DNA of 64,000 bases. Origin: Asterella californica. Its lineage: Eukaryota; Streptophyta; Marchantiopsida; Marchantiales; Aytoniaceae. Position numbers and translations under genes: made by a program. The DNA lies in assembly GCA_036924285.1 (NCBI GenBank), contig JAYKYS010000002.1, positions 49,305,501 through 49,369,500 of the forward strand, read 5' to 3'. The notes beneath the pieces were generated by a model, which did no database searches, was not told the origin of the DNA, and saw only the letters and a list, made by a program, of their open reading frames with translations. Below are positions 1-11,224 of this stretch, piece after piece. Within the stretch, counting starts at the first letter, position 1. Each line of letters begins with the position of its first letter.

Positions 1-2035
1 GAGCTCAAAGTGATTCATGTGATTCCCGATAGATGTGACGCTTCCTGTCAAGATTCCTTATATGTCTGAACAGCTCTGGTGCTCGGGCAGATGAGAACTC
101 ACAGTGTAATATGACTGCAACCTTCTTCCCCTTTGCAACGTTTTTAGGGTACAACTTTTAGATACTGCTCAGATCTTGGAGACTCAAAGCTCTCCCTTTA
201 TGTGACCACCAGTGTACTCGAACTTGTGGCGAGAATTATAAGCACGACATCGTTTGGAAACTTTCGCTCTCGCTCCCCTGAGGGAAGTTACTCCGTACGA
301 TCTACTGTTATGCTCGGTAATTCACACTGTTCTCCCACCCAAAGGGAACAGAGTCATCCTCAAGCGTACTGAAGGGCGAGAGAACATCGAGTTCACAAGC
401 ATCAAAAGCCTTTCTGGTCATTACAGTAGGTGTCCCTTTCCGATCAAACAGCTTGAAGAGGACTTCAGAGGCGGGCACAGATTAGGAGACCACTAGACGT
501 CGACGTCCTTGAATTGGTTCTCCGATATGCTGATTTTGCTTGTATGAACGACTGAGAGGCGATACTGTGACGTCAGAGGATGACTGCTCTACTTCCGCCT
601 CCATCATATGCATTGAAATGGTACTGATAAAATCCCACTGGTGTCCAAAGCATTCACAACGACAGACCGTCGATGAGATCCTCAATCGTAACGTAAGCTC
701 CATCTTCGCACTCGAGCTAAAAGAGCGAGTGTCCGTCCCAGAGCGTAGGCAAGAGACACTGCAGAAATCCAAACAAAATCATCCAGGAACGATGAAACTC
801 TCTGTCTCCGTCGGTCCGTGTGAATTTATACAATCCTTATAAATTACCCCGCACGAGCATTCGAGTCCATCTGATCAGCAAAGACTTGTTTGCTGCATCA
901 TAAGGAAAAGGAGTAGAAGGGAAAGTGACATATCCCGTCTATGCTCCAAAAGCATCTGAAGTGACGCTTTATTTACGACTACAATGACCAACCGGTGTTG
1001 TTTCCCTACCGTCTTCTGCATACACATATCAACCAGACGCACACGTACATAGTTCCGGCGGACACTCGTCCTCCATCAACAAGTTCCTCTCGTAAGAGAC
1101 TCCAGCATAAGAAACTTTCATATGTGGATCAATCCAGACAGTTATTTGGGTGAATGATCCACAAACGCACACATATACTTTCTCCACTGCAAAAGAAGTT
1201 CACTCAACAGCGCAGTAGACAAAGCAGCTTTTGGAATTAGGGGCCAAACTCTTAGAACCGTTGTGTCTGGTCGCTCTTGGTTGAGGCCGGAGACTAATTT
1301 CAGAAGGAGGTAGCGAGTCAAATCTTTCAACATAGGCTCAATCTCAGTCGAAAACTTGGAACAAGTGAGACTTTAAACCCTCATCTGAAAGACCAAACTC
1401 ACTGAGAGGACTTGCCGTGAGGATCGACTCTGCTTGACTTCTTAAGCTTCTTACGAGTCGAAGGCCACGGTTCAAACCGTGAGCTGACTGAATCAACCAC
1501 TACCGCTCACCATCGTGTGGAACACGAATGATCATGAGCCTCCGCGATGAGAGTGCAAAAGTAAAAGAGAGAAAGTTTACAGCAGTCATGCAGACCTATA
1601 ACATTGTGAAAGCTGTTTTGGATTGTGGATCTTGCCTCATAGCAGTGCCAGCGCTGATCAAATTTACTCCTACAGTTTCCAGATCAACGTACTCTCAGCA
1701 GGTGTCATGTAGATTTGGCCGCATGAAAGTTTTATTTCAACTTGCTCCAAAGAGTTGTTCAATGTGGTGATCATTTTGTCAATTTATCTACAGGACTTTG
1801 ACATAGGAAGGGAACTGAACACAACGATGGAAATAGGTCCAGGCTAAGCATTCCGTGGAGTTTTGGATCTGTTATGATGACCTTTCGATCTCAAGCTCGT
1901 GACGATCATGCAAGATAAACTTGTTAGAGAAACGGGACGCAACGGATAGCAAACGGATGGGAAGGCCCCCTCAATCCTAACTCGTAAGGATTGTTTAACC
2001 AAGGAAACCCGTCAAAATAAAGAAAGTTAATGCAA
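1..2035. other. Unassigned region without recognisable genes
   Basis: Several short open frames occur here, for example 254-496 and 540-842 on + and 1142-1333 on -. None shows a domain I recognise, and many begin at non-ATG codons. A short inverted repeat lies near 1467-1482 (CACGGTT / AACCGTG). I see no RNA gene. It is most likely old intergenic or transposon-derived DNA. Confidence 0.4.
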
Positions 2036-2389
2036 GAGTAGAGGATTGTATTCTCATGGTTCAAGCTAATCCAGAAACCATTTCATTAGAGGATACTTCC
2101 AGTAAAGATCAGTGGAGTCTGTGCTATGGAGGAAAAATATGATGCATTACTCAAAAATGAAAACTGGAGCCTAGTACATCTTCCATCAAATGAGAAAATA
2201 CTTGGTTGTAAGTGGTTTATAACCAAGTGGCTTATATAAGTGGCTTATATAAGTGGTCAAGACACATGCAGATGGATCTATTGAAAGATACAAGGCTCGT
2301 CTTGTTGCAAAAGACTACTTGCAGACTGCCGAAGAGAATTTTCCAGAGACCTTCACACTTATGATAAAACTCAACTCCATTCGAGTTCT

Positions 2390-2944
2390 TTGTGCTTTGC
2401 AAAACTGCATGATTGGAAATGTCTGAAAAGGGATGTCAAGAATACATTTCTTAATGAGATTCTTCAAGAAGATATCTACTTGTCACAGCCACCTGGATTT
2501 GTTTGTAGAGGAGGTGAACAATTAGTGTGCAAGCTACATAAGACAATGTATGGTCTCAAACAAGTTCCAAGAGCTTGGTACACAAGAATTGACACATTCT
2601 TGAAGAAGCAAGACTTCTCTTCCACTAGAGGTGATCCAAACTTCTCTGTTTTGATCACTTCTCAAGGTATTGTGTTATTATTATTGTTCGTGGATGACCT
2701 GATAATATCTGGAAGTAATCAAGGAGGAGTACAGAAGATTCAACAAGCTTTACTACAAGAGTTTAATAGGACAGATCTAGGACTTCTCAACTTTTTAGAG
2801 TTCAATTTTAGAAAACAACGACATGTTGTATCTCACTCAAACAAGATACACAAAAAATATAATTCAGGATTTTCAGATAGAGAAGTGCAAGCATGCGTCT
2901 ACTCCTATGATTATATCGAAAGAGTGATAATATTCTTCTGTTGA
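2390..2944 (+). pseudogene. Ty1/copia reverse transcriptase fragment
   Basis: The 184-codon open frame carries the copia RT blocks in order. DVKNTFLNEILQEDIYL corresponds to the usual DVKTAFLNG block with the first catalytic aspartate. MYGLKQVPRAWY is the conserved middle block. FVDDLIISG is the YVDD catalytic box with Phe for Tyr. The frame starts inside the domain; the upstream part (2040-2390) reads in other frames with stops. After about codon 150 the frame leaves the family sequence. It is a degraded copy of the polymerase that would have copied element RNA into DNA in virus-like particles, and is not expected to be active. Confidence 0.85.
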
Positions 2945-3055
2945 TAACGACCGTGCAGATGCAACATAGTCCAGGAAGTTGATCGTGAAGTTAATTTACT
3001 TGGCTGTTAGTACAAGATCAGATATTTCTTATGTGTTAGTAAACTCAGTCAAAAT

Positions 3056-3480
3056 ATGAAGTCTCCTACTATAACGCATATGAGGACAGCAAAGAGAGTT
3101 TTGTGTTACCTCAGGGGAACTATCAGTTATGGGTTGAGATATAGCTCTGATAAGTCACTTGGACTTGTTGGGTTTACGTATGCTGATTGGGCAGACGATT
3201 CTTCAACCCGTAAATCGATGTTCGGATTTACATTTATGCTTGGAGGAGGTACCATCACTTAGCAGTGTAAAAGGTAGTCAACTATTGCTTTATCCTCCTC
3301 TGAAGCAGAATACTGTGGTTTATGTAATGCAGCACGAGAGGCTATTTGGTTAAGATGGATGTTGGAGGATGTACGTGTGAACAAAGACACTCAAACAGTA
3401 ATCTGGACTGATAGCAGAAGTGCAATAGCATTGGAGAAAAATCCTGTAGAACCATGTTAGAACAAAACACATTGAAGTGC
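3056..3480 (+). pseudogene. Ty1/copia RNase H fragment
   Basis: Codons from 3056 give a block matching the copia RNase H region: KRVLCYLRGT, then YADWADDSSTRKS and FMLGGGTIT. A shift of frame near 3260 carries the match on as an IALSSSEAEY block, then a WTDSRSAIALEKNP block to about 3455. The final TKHIE-type block follows in yet another frame. This is the C-terminal end of a copia polyprotein with at least two frame breaks. Confidence 0.8.
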
Positions 3481-3604
3481 AAGTGCACTTCATTAGAGAA
3501 AAATAATTTCAGGAGAGGTTGTTATTCAATGGTTAAAAATTCAGAGCTGAACTTGGTGTATATTCAGGACCACTGACATTAAGAGGAGTGACATTAAGAG
3601 GAGG

Positions 3605-3733
3605 TGTTAAAGATAATGTCTAGTATATTAACCTCAATCACATCTTAGTTCAGTCACATTCCTTCAGCACTAGCAGACACTCTTACAAGTCACTGCAAGT
3701 TTCTCAGAATATAGAACTTTATCTCTTACAACA
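3605..3733 (+). repeat. Candidate short 3' LTR of the copia element
   Basis: The 129-bp segment starts TGTTAAAG and ends TTACAACA, giving TGTT/AACA terminal inverted ends. It lies directly after a purine tract and after the end of RNase H homology. No 5' LTR is in the window to confirm it. Confidence 0.5.
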
Positions 3734-5649
3734 AAATACTACCAACCTGTTAGAACTGATAACAGATCAGCTTATTAAACTGACAAGAAGGAGAACTTAA
3801 ACAGAAAAATCTTGAGATGACATTTGCACGGCTTTACTTAGACCACAAAAATGAGCTTGGTGAAAGCTTCCGCAGATGTTAGAATGTATATCAGAGTCCT
3901 GTTTACTGGTTCTCCGGAAACGCTTTCCCCATGTACCAAGACATGTCAGAGTTCTGCCTTGCGGACTAGGTTCAGGGGAGATTGCAGGTTGTATGTTCCG
4001 AACATACTCGAGATGCTTGTTCTATCGCTGTACCTTCTCGTTGGATGCACGGTTTCACATAAGATTTTCTATGTTTTAACGAGCGCAGTTTCCTTCGAGT
4101 TTAAGGTCTAGCACACCAGTATGTTTCCAAACTGCTTCAGCCACTTGAGAGTTGATCGTATCTAAACTTGAGAGTTGATCGTAATAGGTGAACACAACAT
4201 ATTATTCTATTTGCAGGAGAGAGGGATCTTGAAGTCGCTCATGTGTACATGTCGCTCATGTGTACGCTGGGATGTATCCACGACTGACAGAATCGTTAAG
4301 TTCCTCTTCTGTTCTCTGGAGCCTGATCTTCACTACCTCCTCGTGATTGCCACGCTGTTGACAAGTTTCACTTAGGAAATTATCGTCGGCTACTTTGGAC
4401 ATCCTCAAAACTGATCGTTTCGACGATACTCATCCAATTGCAATTATGATTTGTACAGACCATGAGGAAGGTCGGTCCTCGTGAGGAGGAGTCAGCGATG
4501 TGAAGTGCGCTTCTAAGCGGAGCTAGTTCTAATCATCTTTGAGGCTCTCAAGAAACGGTGAATCGTTGAACGGAAATGCCAGCCAGATCTATATTCTGCA
4601 TCCATGAAAGATGTCTGTTGAGTATTGGTCGATGCAGGGATGACAAAAGCTTTTTTATTCTTCTTGTAAGTTTGATAATTTATATACAATGTACATACTC
4701 GAGGAGGAACGAACCAACCATCTGGATCTATTCTTTCGCGGTTGAACAGGATCAGGTCGTTTGTGCCTGTTAGCAGCAGCTTCTCGCTGTTGCACTTTTT
4801 AAGATTATTGAGATTTAGTAACCGACCACTACCTCATTCTTTATTCTAACTGCTCACTTTGGTGTTTGACTTTGACTCACAGTTGTAAATTCTGTTCTTG
4901 CTATGTCACAGGTTTGTAGAACCGACATGGACCTCTTCATATAATATATCTGGATTCCAGCATTGTTGGAGGTGTGTTCTCTCTAGATGTGGCATCGCAG
5001 GTTCACTTCCCTCCACCTTTTCTGTTCCAATTGCTCTGTGAGCAAAATGATGGATCTACATACTGTATGTCATCTCTTTCTATTCTCTTGATAATATTAA
5101 CATTCGCTATGTAGTAACATCGTCACTAGTTCATCAAGTCTGAAACAAACTGAGGTGTTGTATTGATGGGGTCTTCCATCCGACGTTAAGCTTGTAGTTA
5201 AGCACTGTACCAATGCAACCTCTACAGGTCGGGCATTCGCTAGAGAGCTTGCTCTAGCTTTAGCCGGTACGGTTCACAAGATTTATCGGTGTTTGATATT
5301 ATAGCAATGACAGGAGACCTTAGAGCTTCTGATAGCAGAGCTTAGTCCCGATGTTCCTTCTTTCTTTTGGGCGTTGGTTGCTTGTCCTCGCGTTTGTCTT
5401 TCTCTTGATATATTGATGAGATCTTTCCATCCGTTAGCTATTCATTGCATCCAGTTTGTTGTAACAAGTAGAAGAGGAGATCAGAAGTAGTCTACATCGT
5501 GGTGCCGTTATCACATGATCACAGTATGAGAGAAAGGGTCCACCACTTCTCTTCTATTGGCTGTTATGACGAGAGTGGACGTCCACCTTATAGATATTTT
5601 CTGCAGCTTGTTCAGAGACGCAACGGTTAGAATCACCAAATCTGATCCA
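3734..5649. other. Unassigned region with small tandem duplications
   Basis: No gene is supported. Small direct repeats are visible near 4143-4184 (CTTGAGAGTTGATCGTA twice) and near 4237-4267 (GTCGCTCATGTGTAC twice). Short ORFs at 3851-4111 and 4576-4773 show no recognisable domain. Confidence 0.4.
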
Positions 5650-5653
5650 ACGC

Positions 5654-7668
5654 TATCGTGTTGGATATTGCGTGAAGGATGTCCAAGAAAACGCGAGGTT
5701 CCTGGCTGTGGAGATGTTGTGTGCTGAAACAGAGACAAGACAGAGAAGAACAACCACGAAAACGAACGCGCAATATATACCACTCCAAATGTATGTACAC
5801 TGCCGTCTCTTTCTCCTAACAGCACAAAATTGAGGAACAGACCAGAGCGGTCCATAACCTACTTAAGAAGCCCTAAAACAAACCCCTGAATCGCAACACT
5901 AGCCCGAAATCGCCGAAGCGTAGCTCAAAGCAAGAGAAACTTCTCTTTGCTAACAAACAGAGCCACAACAATATCACGCGATCAAAACCCAAGTCCAAAC
6001 CACATCCACGCACTAACTCTTGGCTAAAGCTAGCTACCACAAGCCGTACACAACCAATTAAGTCCCTAACGAACTCAAAAAGACGAAATCCGTAGCGGAG
6101 GAACCGAAAAAGACCTATCTGAGAACTTTCTCCTTTCTCCAAACGATCTTCAAATGTTGATAGGGTCTCCTTCCCTGACCCCTTTGGCTCAAGAAACCTT
6201 CAGATCCGACTCCCGATAGTCCAGATATCGTCGATTTTCGATCGCATGTGACCGAACCTCCAAAAGCTCCTTCCTGCGGCTTAAAACCGCTCACACCGCA
6301 CAAACGGATCGTCTAAACTGATATCCGTCTTCGCTGGTAGATAGATCTGGCTACCCTGAATCCAACAAGACTCCAAACAAGCCGTTTGGAGTTCCCCTTG
6401 CAAAACCACTCGAGAAATTTGGTCACAGGTTGCAAAGCTGACGTAAATCGGCTCCCTGCGGCTCAAATTCGCTCACCAAACCCAAACCAACAATCCAATT
6501 GACTTACAGTCTTCTCCTATGCGTACATGAGGACTCCCTGATCGCGTGGGCACCAAGAACGAAGAGCTTGGCTCACCGATCGCGAAAAACAATCCAATCT
6601 CAGGTCGTAGGCGATGAAAAACTTGACGCAAACGCTTCCCTACGAACCAATTTTACTCAGAACACCCAAACCGTCCGATGAAAACTCGTATCGTCTTCAA
6701 TTTCCTGAAGAACTCGCTGTTTTGATCCCGATGGATCCAAGGACAGCAAGTTTGGACTCCGGAACGGCCCGAACGGTCCAACTCTCCTTCACAGGTAACT
6801 GAAAACTCTAAATCTCTTCCTGCGTCTCAATTTCTTCCAGAACACAACCCCCGATCCGTCTCTTCAAGAACCGTCTTAACCTGTGCGTAGCCTGCACAGA
6901 TCTGAACCCGATGACACCTTGCGCGCGTGTATTGGACTTCCCAATTCTCCAAAACGTCAATCGACAAGTCGCAAGAATAAGCAAGCCTCTTAAGCAACCC
7001 CCTTGTTACAATCTCTGTACGTACGAACTTCTCTCAATAATAAGAAGCAGGCCCCTTGCATTTTTGATATAGCGCCTGAAGCCTCAATTACCCAGTCAGC
7101 AAGTAAACTAGGGCCTAGCTTGATTTTACCTTTTTTCGAATCGCATAACTTCTTCACTAGATGTCCAAATGAAGTAAACAAAATGCCCATGAAAAGCTGA
7201 CAACGAGCTCTACCCATCTATGTGATGAAAGTGAAGATACGAAGTCGCGCCAAAAGCCCATAAGCTGAGGCCTAGCTTGTTTTCTCCATCTTTCGAGTCT
7301 TGTAACCTTTCCACTAGGCGTCCAAACGAAGTAGATGAAGTGCCTATGGAAAGCTGACAAGGAGCTCTATCCACTGGTGCGATGAAAACGAAGATCCGAA
7401 GTGGTGCCAAAAACCCGTAAGCTAAGGCCTAGCTTGTTTTCTCCATCTTTCGAGTCCTGTAACTTCTCCACTAGGCGTCCAAACAAAGTAGACAAAGTGC
7501 CTATGGAAAGCTGACAAGGAGCTCTATCCATCTATACGATGAAAATGGAGATCTGAAATTGTGCTAAAAACCCGTAAGCTGGGGCCTAGCTTGTCTTCTC
7601 ATAAGTGTCTTTGGAGCGATAAGCATTGAAGTTTGAATTTCTGGTAGGAGCCGGTCCACGACACGACA
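5654..7668 (-). repeat. 3' LTR of gypsy element I (2.0 kb)
   Basis: On the minus strand the LTR begins TGTCGTGTCG and ends ACACGATA, giving near-perfect 8-bp inverted ends. It matches 13679-15179 over most of its length. It contains a 157-bp tandem repeat at about 7194-7600 that the 5' LTR lacks. ORFs inside it (such as 5873-6142) recur in the other LTR only because LTRs are copies of each other. Confidence 0.92.
7194..7600. repeat. 157-bp tandem repeats inside the 3' LTR
   Basis: The phrase AAGCTGACAA(C/G)GAGCTCTA recurs at 7194, 7351 and 7508, a period of 157 bp. Each unit also holds GCCTAGCTTGTTTT and CACTAGGCGTCCAAAC. A diverged partial unit precedes the array from about 7100. Element II's LTR carries related units near 28140-28600. 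Confidence 0.85.
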
Positions 7669-7681
7669 TCCACCCCCTCCA
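7669..7681 (-). other. Polypurine tract of element I
   Basis: On the minus strand the 13 bases TGGAGGGGGTGGA stand immediately before the 3' LTR. That is where the plus-strand primer of LTR retrotransposons lies. Element II has the equivalent purine run next to its 3' LTR at about 28667-28680, which supports both LTR edges. Confidence 0.85.
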
Positions 7682-7834
7682 AACCTGTGCATCCTCCGGT
7701 ATGCACCAGAGATACCAACCAAGGAGTGGACCGACACACACCTTGTCATATCGCTCTACTTCGCATCGTAGTCAACCTCACCTTCAAGGTCTTCTGCATA
7801 ATCCTCATCCTCAAACTGAAACTCCGTCAAGATA

Positions 7835-8674
7835 TCAACGATCAACCTCCTCATCTTTCTTTTTGAAAATCTTGACACGTTTACCTGCCACTGGTATCTT
7901 CAAGGTCGTTCCATCCAACTCTTGCAGGGCGTAAGTTGCGTTGTCATGAACCTTCTTCACCACATACGGACCAAACCATCTTCTGGAAAACTTCCGGAGT
8001 GCACTATGCTGGTTGTCTAGACTGTTGTCATAGACTAACACCCAATCACCTTCTTTGATTTCCCTAGGTCTCAAACGATGTCGCTGATCAAATCTGACCT
8101 TGTTCTTCAATTGTGCTTCTCGCAGCCTATCCAAAGCAGTTTGGATATCCTCTGGTCTTCTCTCTAACTGCCTAATTCGAATAGCAAGAATCTCTTCTCT
8201 AGTCAAATTGTCCTCCCAAGGTAATACACTCCATGTCAGAATGTGTTCTTCAATCGGCATGATAGGTTTCTGACCTGTGATGAGTTCCACCGGCATGTAA
8301 CCTGTCACCGAGCTGTGCGTCGTTCGATCTGCCCACAACGCAAATGGTAAGAGTCGAGGCCACTCGCGTACCCTTCCATTGCAGGCCTTCACCAAAACCT
8401 TCACAATGGGTGGATGACCACGTTCACTCTTGGCATTCCCTTCGAGGTTGTAAGCAGTTGTCAGTGACAACCTCACCCCACACCTTGCAAAGAATTCACG
8501 AGCCTCATGTGCATCTAGCTCTCCCCGATCTGCAGTGATCTTTCCCACACATCCATACCGACAAACAACCTCTTCCAAGAGAAATCTACATACTCCTTCA
8601 GTTGTCTTCGTCCGAAGCGCCTTACCCTCGACTTGATTTGAAAGATCTTCTCTAGCAAGTACCAAGTATCTCAT
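7835..8674 (-). pseudogene. Gypsy integrase core and C-terminal domain, element I
   Basis: A 279-codon frame covers the catalytic core and C-terminal part of a gypsy integrase. ADRGELDAHE corresponds to the second Asp block and KSERGH carries the catalytic Glu. The first Asp (WVVDLV) lies upstream past a stop codon. The C-terminal part has the GPY/F-type module (RRWFGPYVVKKV), then a lysine-rich tail without a chromodomain. It is separated from the upstream frame only by a TAA at 8675-8677, where element II has Trp. The product would have inserted element cDNA into the host chromosome. Confidence 0.9.
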
Positions 8675-8677
8675 CTG

Positions 8678-9430
8678 TTACAATCCAACCGGCATAATCA
8701 CCAAGTCTACCACCCACTTGAAATGTATTGCCAGCGGATAAGTTGGGTGTAATCCGTCACGATGTCGGATGTTCGAGTACATCTGACATGTTAAACAAGA
8801 CTCCACAAAAGATACAACATCCCTGTACATGTTTTTCCACCAATATCGCTCTTTCATCTTTGTAAAAGTGACCCAAATCCCTCGATGTCCAGCCCAAAGA
8901 CTCTCATGGAACGCCTTGAGTAACTTCTGCTGATCTTCCTTGTTGCAAATCACCCGTAGCGGTACCCCACCTTTCTGCTTCGGTCGCTTCCAAAGAAACC
9001 CATCCTGCAACATGAAGTTGTAGGCCTTCCTTCGAACTCTCTGAAACCTCTCATCTGTCCAACCTGTCTGCTTAACCATCGTACTAAGGTACCTCCCGAT
9101 ATCAATCAAATCACCTTCATACAACCCTTCAACAAACAACTCATCTTCCCTTCTTGTCTGTGCAATCGAATAGAACTCTGTACCCACGTCGTCAATGTCT
9201 TCTACCATCTCATCTTCCCCATCATATCGAGCTCGAGATAACATATCCGCCATCAGATTCTCCTTCCCTGCAATATGTCTAAACTCCGGGTTCAACGACT
9301 TGATATATGCGATCCATCGTAACATCGCAATATTAGGAGTTGAACAATTCATGATCATCCCTAACAACGGCAAGCAATCAGTTTCAACCACCACTACTAC
9401 TCCAATCAAATACTCTTTCTCAGTTTTCAT
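8678..9430 (-). pseudogene. Gypsy RNase H end and integrase zinc-binding domain, element I
   Basis: The frame begins with the end of RNase H (VETDCLPLLGMI, then a YIKSLNPEFRHIAGKENLMADMLSR-type block). After a linker comes the integrase HHCC module: FHESLWAGHRG supplies the histidines and SCLTCQ the cysteines. It ends at LVIMPVGL, where a stop replaces a Trp codon found in element II. Upstream, a TGA in the RELWGIV block separates it from the RT frame; element II keeps Trp there. All of this was originally one polyprotein. Confidence 0.88.
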
Positions 9431-9445
9431 AGCTGAAACAATACC

Positions 9446-11224
9446 TCACAGTTCTCTCTTCACTTGCGGGTAAGCACGTTGTCGAACACTTAACACCTTC
9501 GCTCCGAACCTAACCGCAAACCTGTCTCCATCCTCATCATCCTGTCCGACTGCCCATCCAATTGCAACTGGATTTGTATCCACAGTAAGAACCACCGGCC
9601 TAGCACCCTTGTAATCAATCCTTCTCAGAACTGGAGGAGATGATAGTAAAGACTTCAGCTTCCTTACCGCATCAGTATGCTCTTCCTCCCATCTGAATTT
9701 ATGACCCTTACGCAACAATCCATACAACGGATCCGCCACATGCGCATAATGAGGAATCCAAATGTGGTAGAATACACAAGCACCCAAAAATCTTCTCACT
9801 TCTGTTAGCGAGTTGCAAACCTCCTTCATTCTTCCAATCGCATCCACCTTGTTCGAATCTGGCTTCCGACTAAACGATCCACACAAATGACCAACGATCA
9901 AAACCTCCCTAACCCCAAATGTAGACTTCGCACCTGACAGCGTAAGATGAACTTCCTCAAGTCGAGATAAGATCTTCTCACAGTCTGCGATGTGATCAAT
10001 GACGTATCGTCGACACCCCCTCTGATCTAATGCTTCATCCTTCTCATCTTCCACACATCCCTTGATGGGGATGTCATCCAAGAACGGCATCGTCTTTTCG
10101 GGGATGAAGTCCCTTAGAACTCGATTCATCCCGTTCATCATGTGTGCTATCGAGTTGGTAGCTCCCTGTGGTAAGATACACATCCTAACCAACCCCAAAG
10201 GTGTCCTCATCGTCGTGAAGCTTCTGCTCTCCTCCGCTAGTTGAAACTGATCATATCCCGAGTAAAGATCTCTCATTGAGTAAATCGCTCTTCCTGCAAA
10301 TGCTTCTGCAAACTCATCCACAATCGGTCCCACCCCAACATTTCTGATTGTTACTGCGTTCACCGGCTGCATGTCTTGGATGAACCGCAGCGACCCATTC
10401 TTCTTAGGCACTGTAAACCATCTGCTCGAATACGGTGCAAACGACGGCTCCAAAATCTTCATCCGCATCTTCTCCTTCAGCAACTCCACTAGTTTGGGCA
10501 AGTGAGCCGGCGGTACTGGAATTGGTCTCAGGTTCCATGGCACATGCGGTACTGTGAAGATAACCATCGGAGTAACAACGTACGGGTCTACACACCCAAT
10601 CTCATGTGGCTCAAAGGCAAATGCTTTCTCATGTCTTGAAAGCATCTCCTTGAAGCACATCCTCTCTTCTGATAGAAGAGACCCATCAGATCCAATCTTC
10701 AGCTCTTCAAGGGTCTTCTCCGTGAACTTGTGTCCTATCATTGCAGGATCTCTCAAACTCTTCTCCCTTGAAGCTTGATCCATCTGTTGGTTAGTGTCTT
10801 CCGGCAAAGGACCAGCAACTGGCTTTATCTTCCTATCCACTGTCTTGTACCTTGTCTCAACTCGAACCTCCGGTGCACAGAATGATTCGATCATCGAATA
10901 GACCTCCCTTGAATGAATCTGCACGATTTTATCCATATCCTCCCACCCAATAGACATGATCTCTCGCAAAGGATCTTCCAACCCATCTTCTTCATAAACA
11001 CCAGAAATCCATTCATCCCCTTCTAGCTCACCCAACTCTGTCAACATCAACTCAACATCACGCAAATGTTTTTGTTCTTTTCTTCTCAGCTCTTCTACCT
11101 TCTTGTAGATAGCAATCCCACACTCTAAAAATCCAATAAACCCTGTACAAAAGGCACTATCTCCATCAAGCGAGAGTATCTTCTCTTGCGCACCACCACA
11201 ATCCCGCTCTATAGTGGTACTCAA
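9446..11224 (-). pseudogene. Gypsy reverse transcriptase and start of RNase H, element I
   Basis: This 592-codon frame is the longest retroelement frame here. RT blocks include SSRWFTVPKKNGSLRFIQD, then YSMRDLYSGYDQFQLA, then TPLGLVRMCILPQGATNS. The catalytic box MPFLDDIPIKG has Leu-Asp-Asp after Phe rather than the usual Tyr-x-Asp-Asp. The connection region follows with VRRFLGACVFYHIWIPHYA. RNase H begins near VLTVDTNPVAIGWAVGQ and is cut by a TGA at the C-terminal edge. The sequence is well preserved, which suggests a fairly recent insertion. Confidence 0.92.

Larger units (their letters stand above)
2040..3733 (+). mobile_element. Decayed Ty1/copia retrotransposon, 3' half (RT, RNase H, 3' LTR)
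   Basis: Homology begins near 2040 with the region before the copia reverse transcriptase and continues in broken frames through reverse transcriptase and RNase H. A purine-rich tract (AAGAGGAGG) precedes a TGTT...AACA segment that could be a short 3' LTR. Gag, protease, integrase and the 5' LTR are not visible, so this is a 5'-truncated copy. Near 2228-2258 a TATATAAGTGGCT unit is duplicated, which looks like slippage. Confidence 0.8.

Noticed and set aside
1463..1483. tRNA T-arm-like sequence CACGGTTCAAACCGTG
   Set aside because: The loop is 6 bases, not 7, and no acceptor or anticodon stem can be drawn around it.
5165..5225. Possible 5S rRNA (GTTAAGC-like stretch)
   Set aside because: Only short fragments resemble 5S internal-promoter sequence; the order and spacing do not match.
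5873..6142. 89-codon frame conserved in both LTRs of element I
   Set aside because: LTRs of one insertion are copies by mechanism, so conservation is not evidence of coding. It is absent or broken in the other LTRs of the family.
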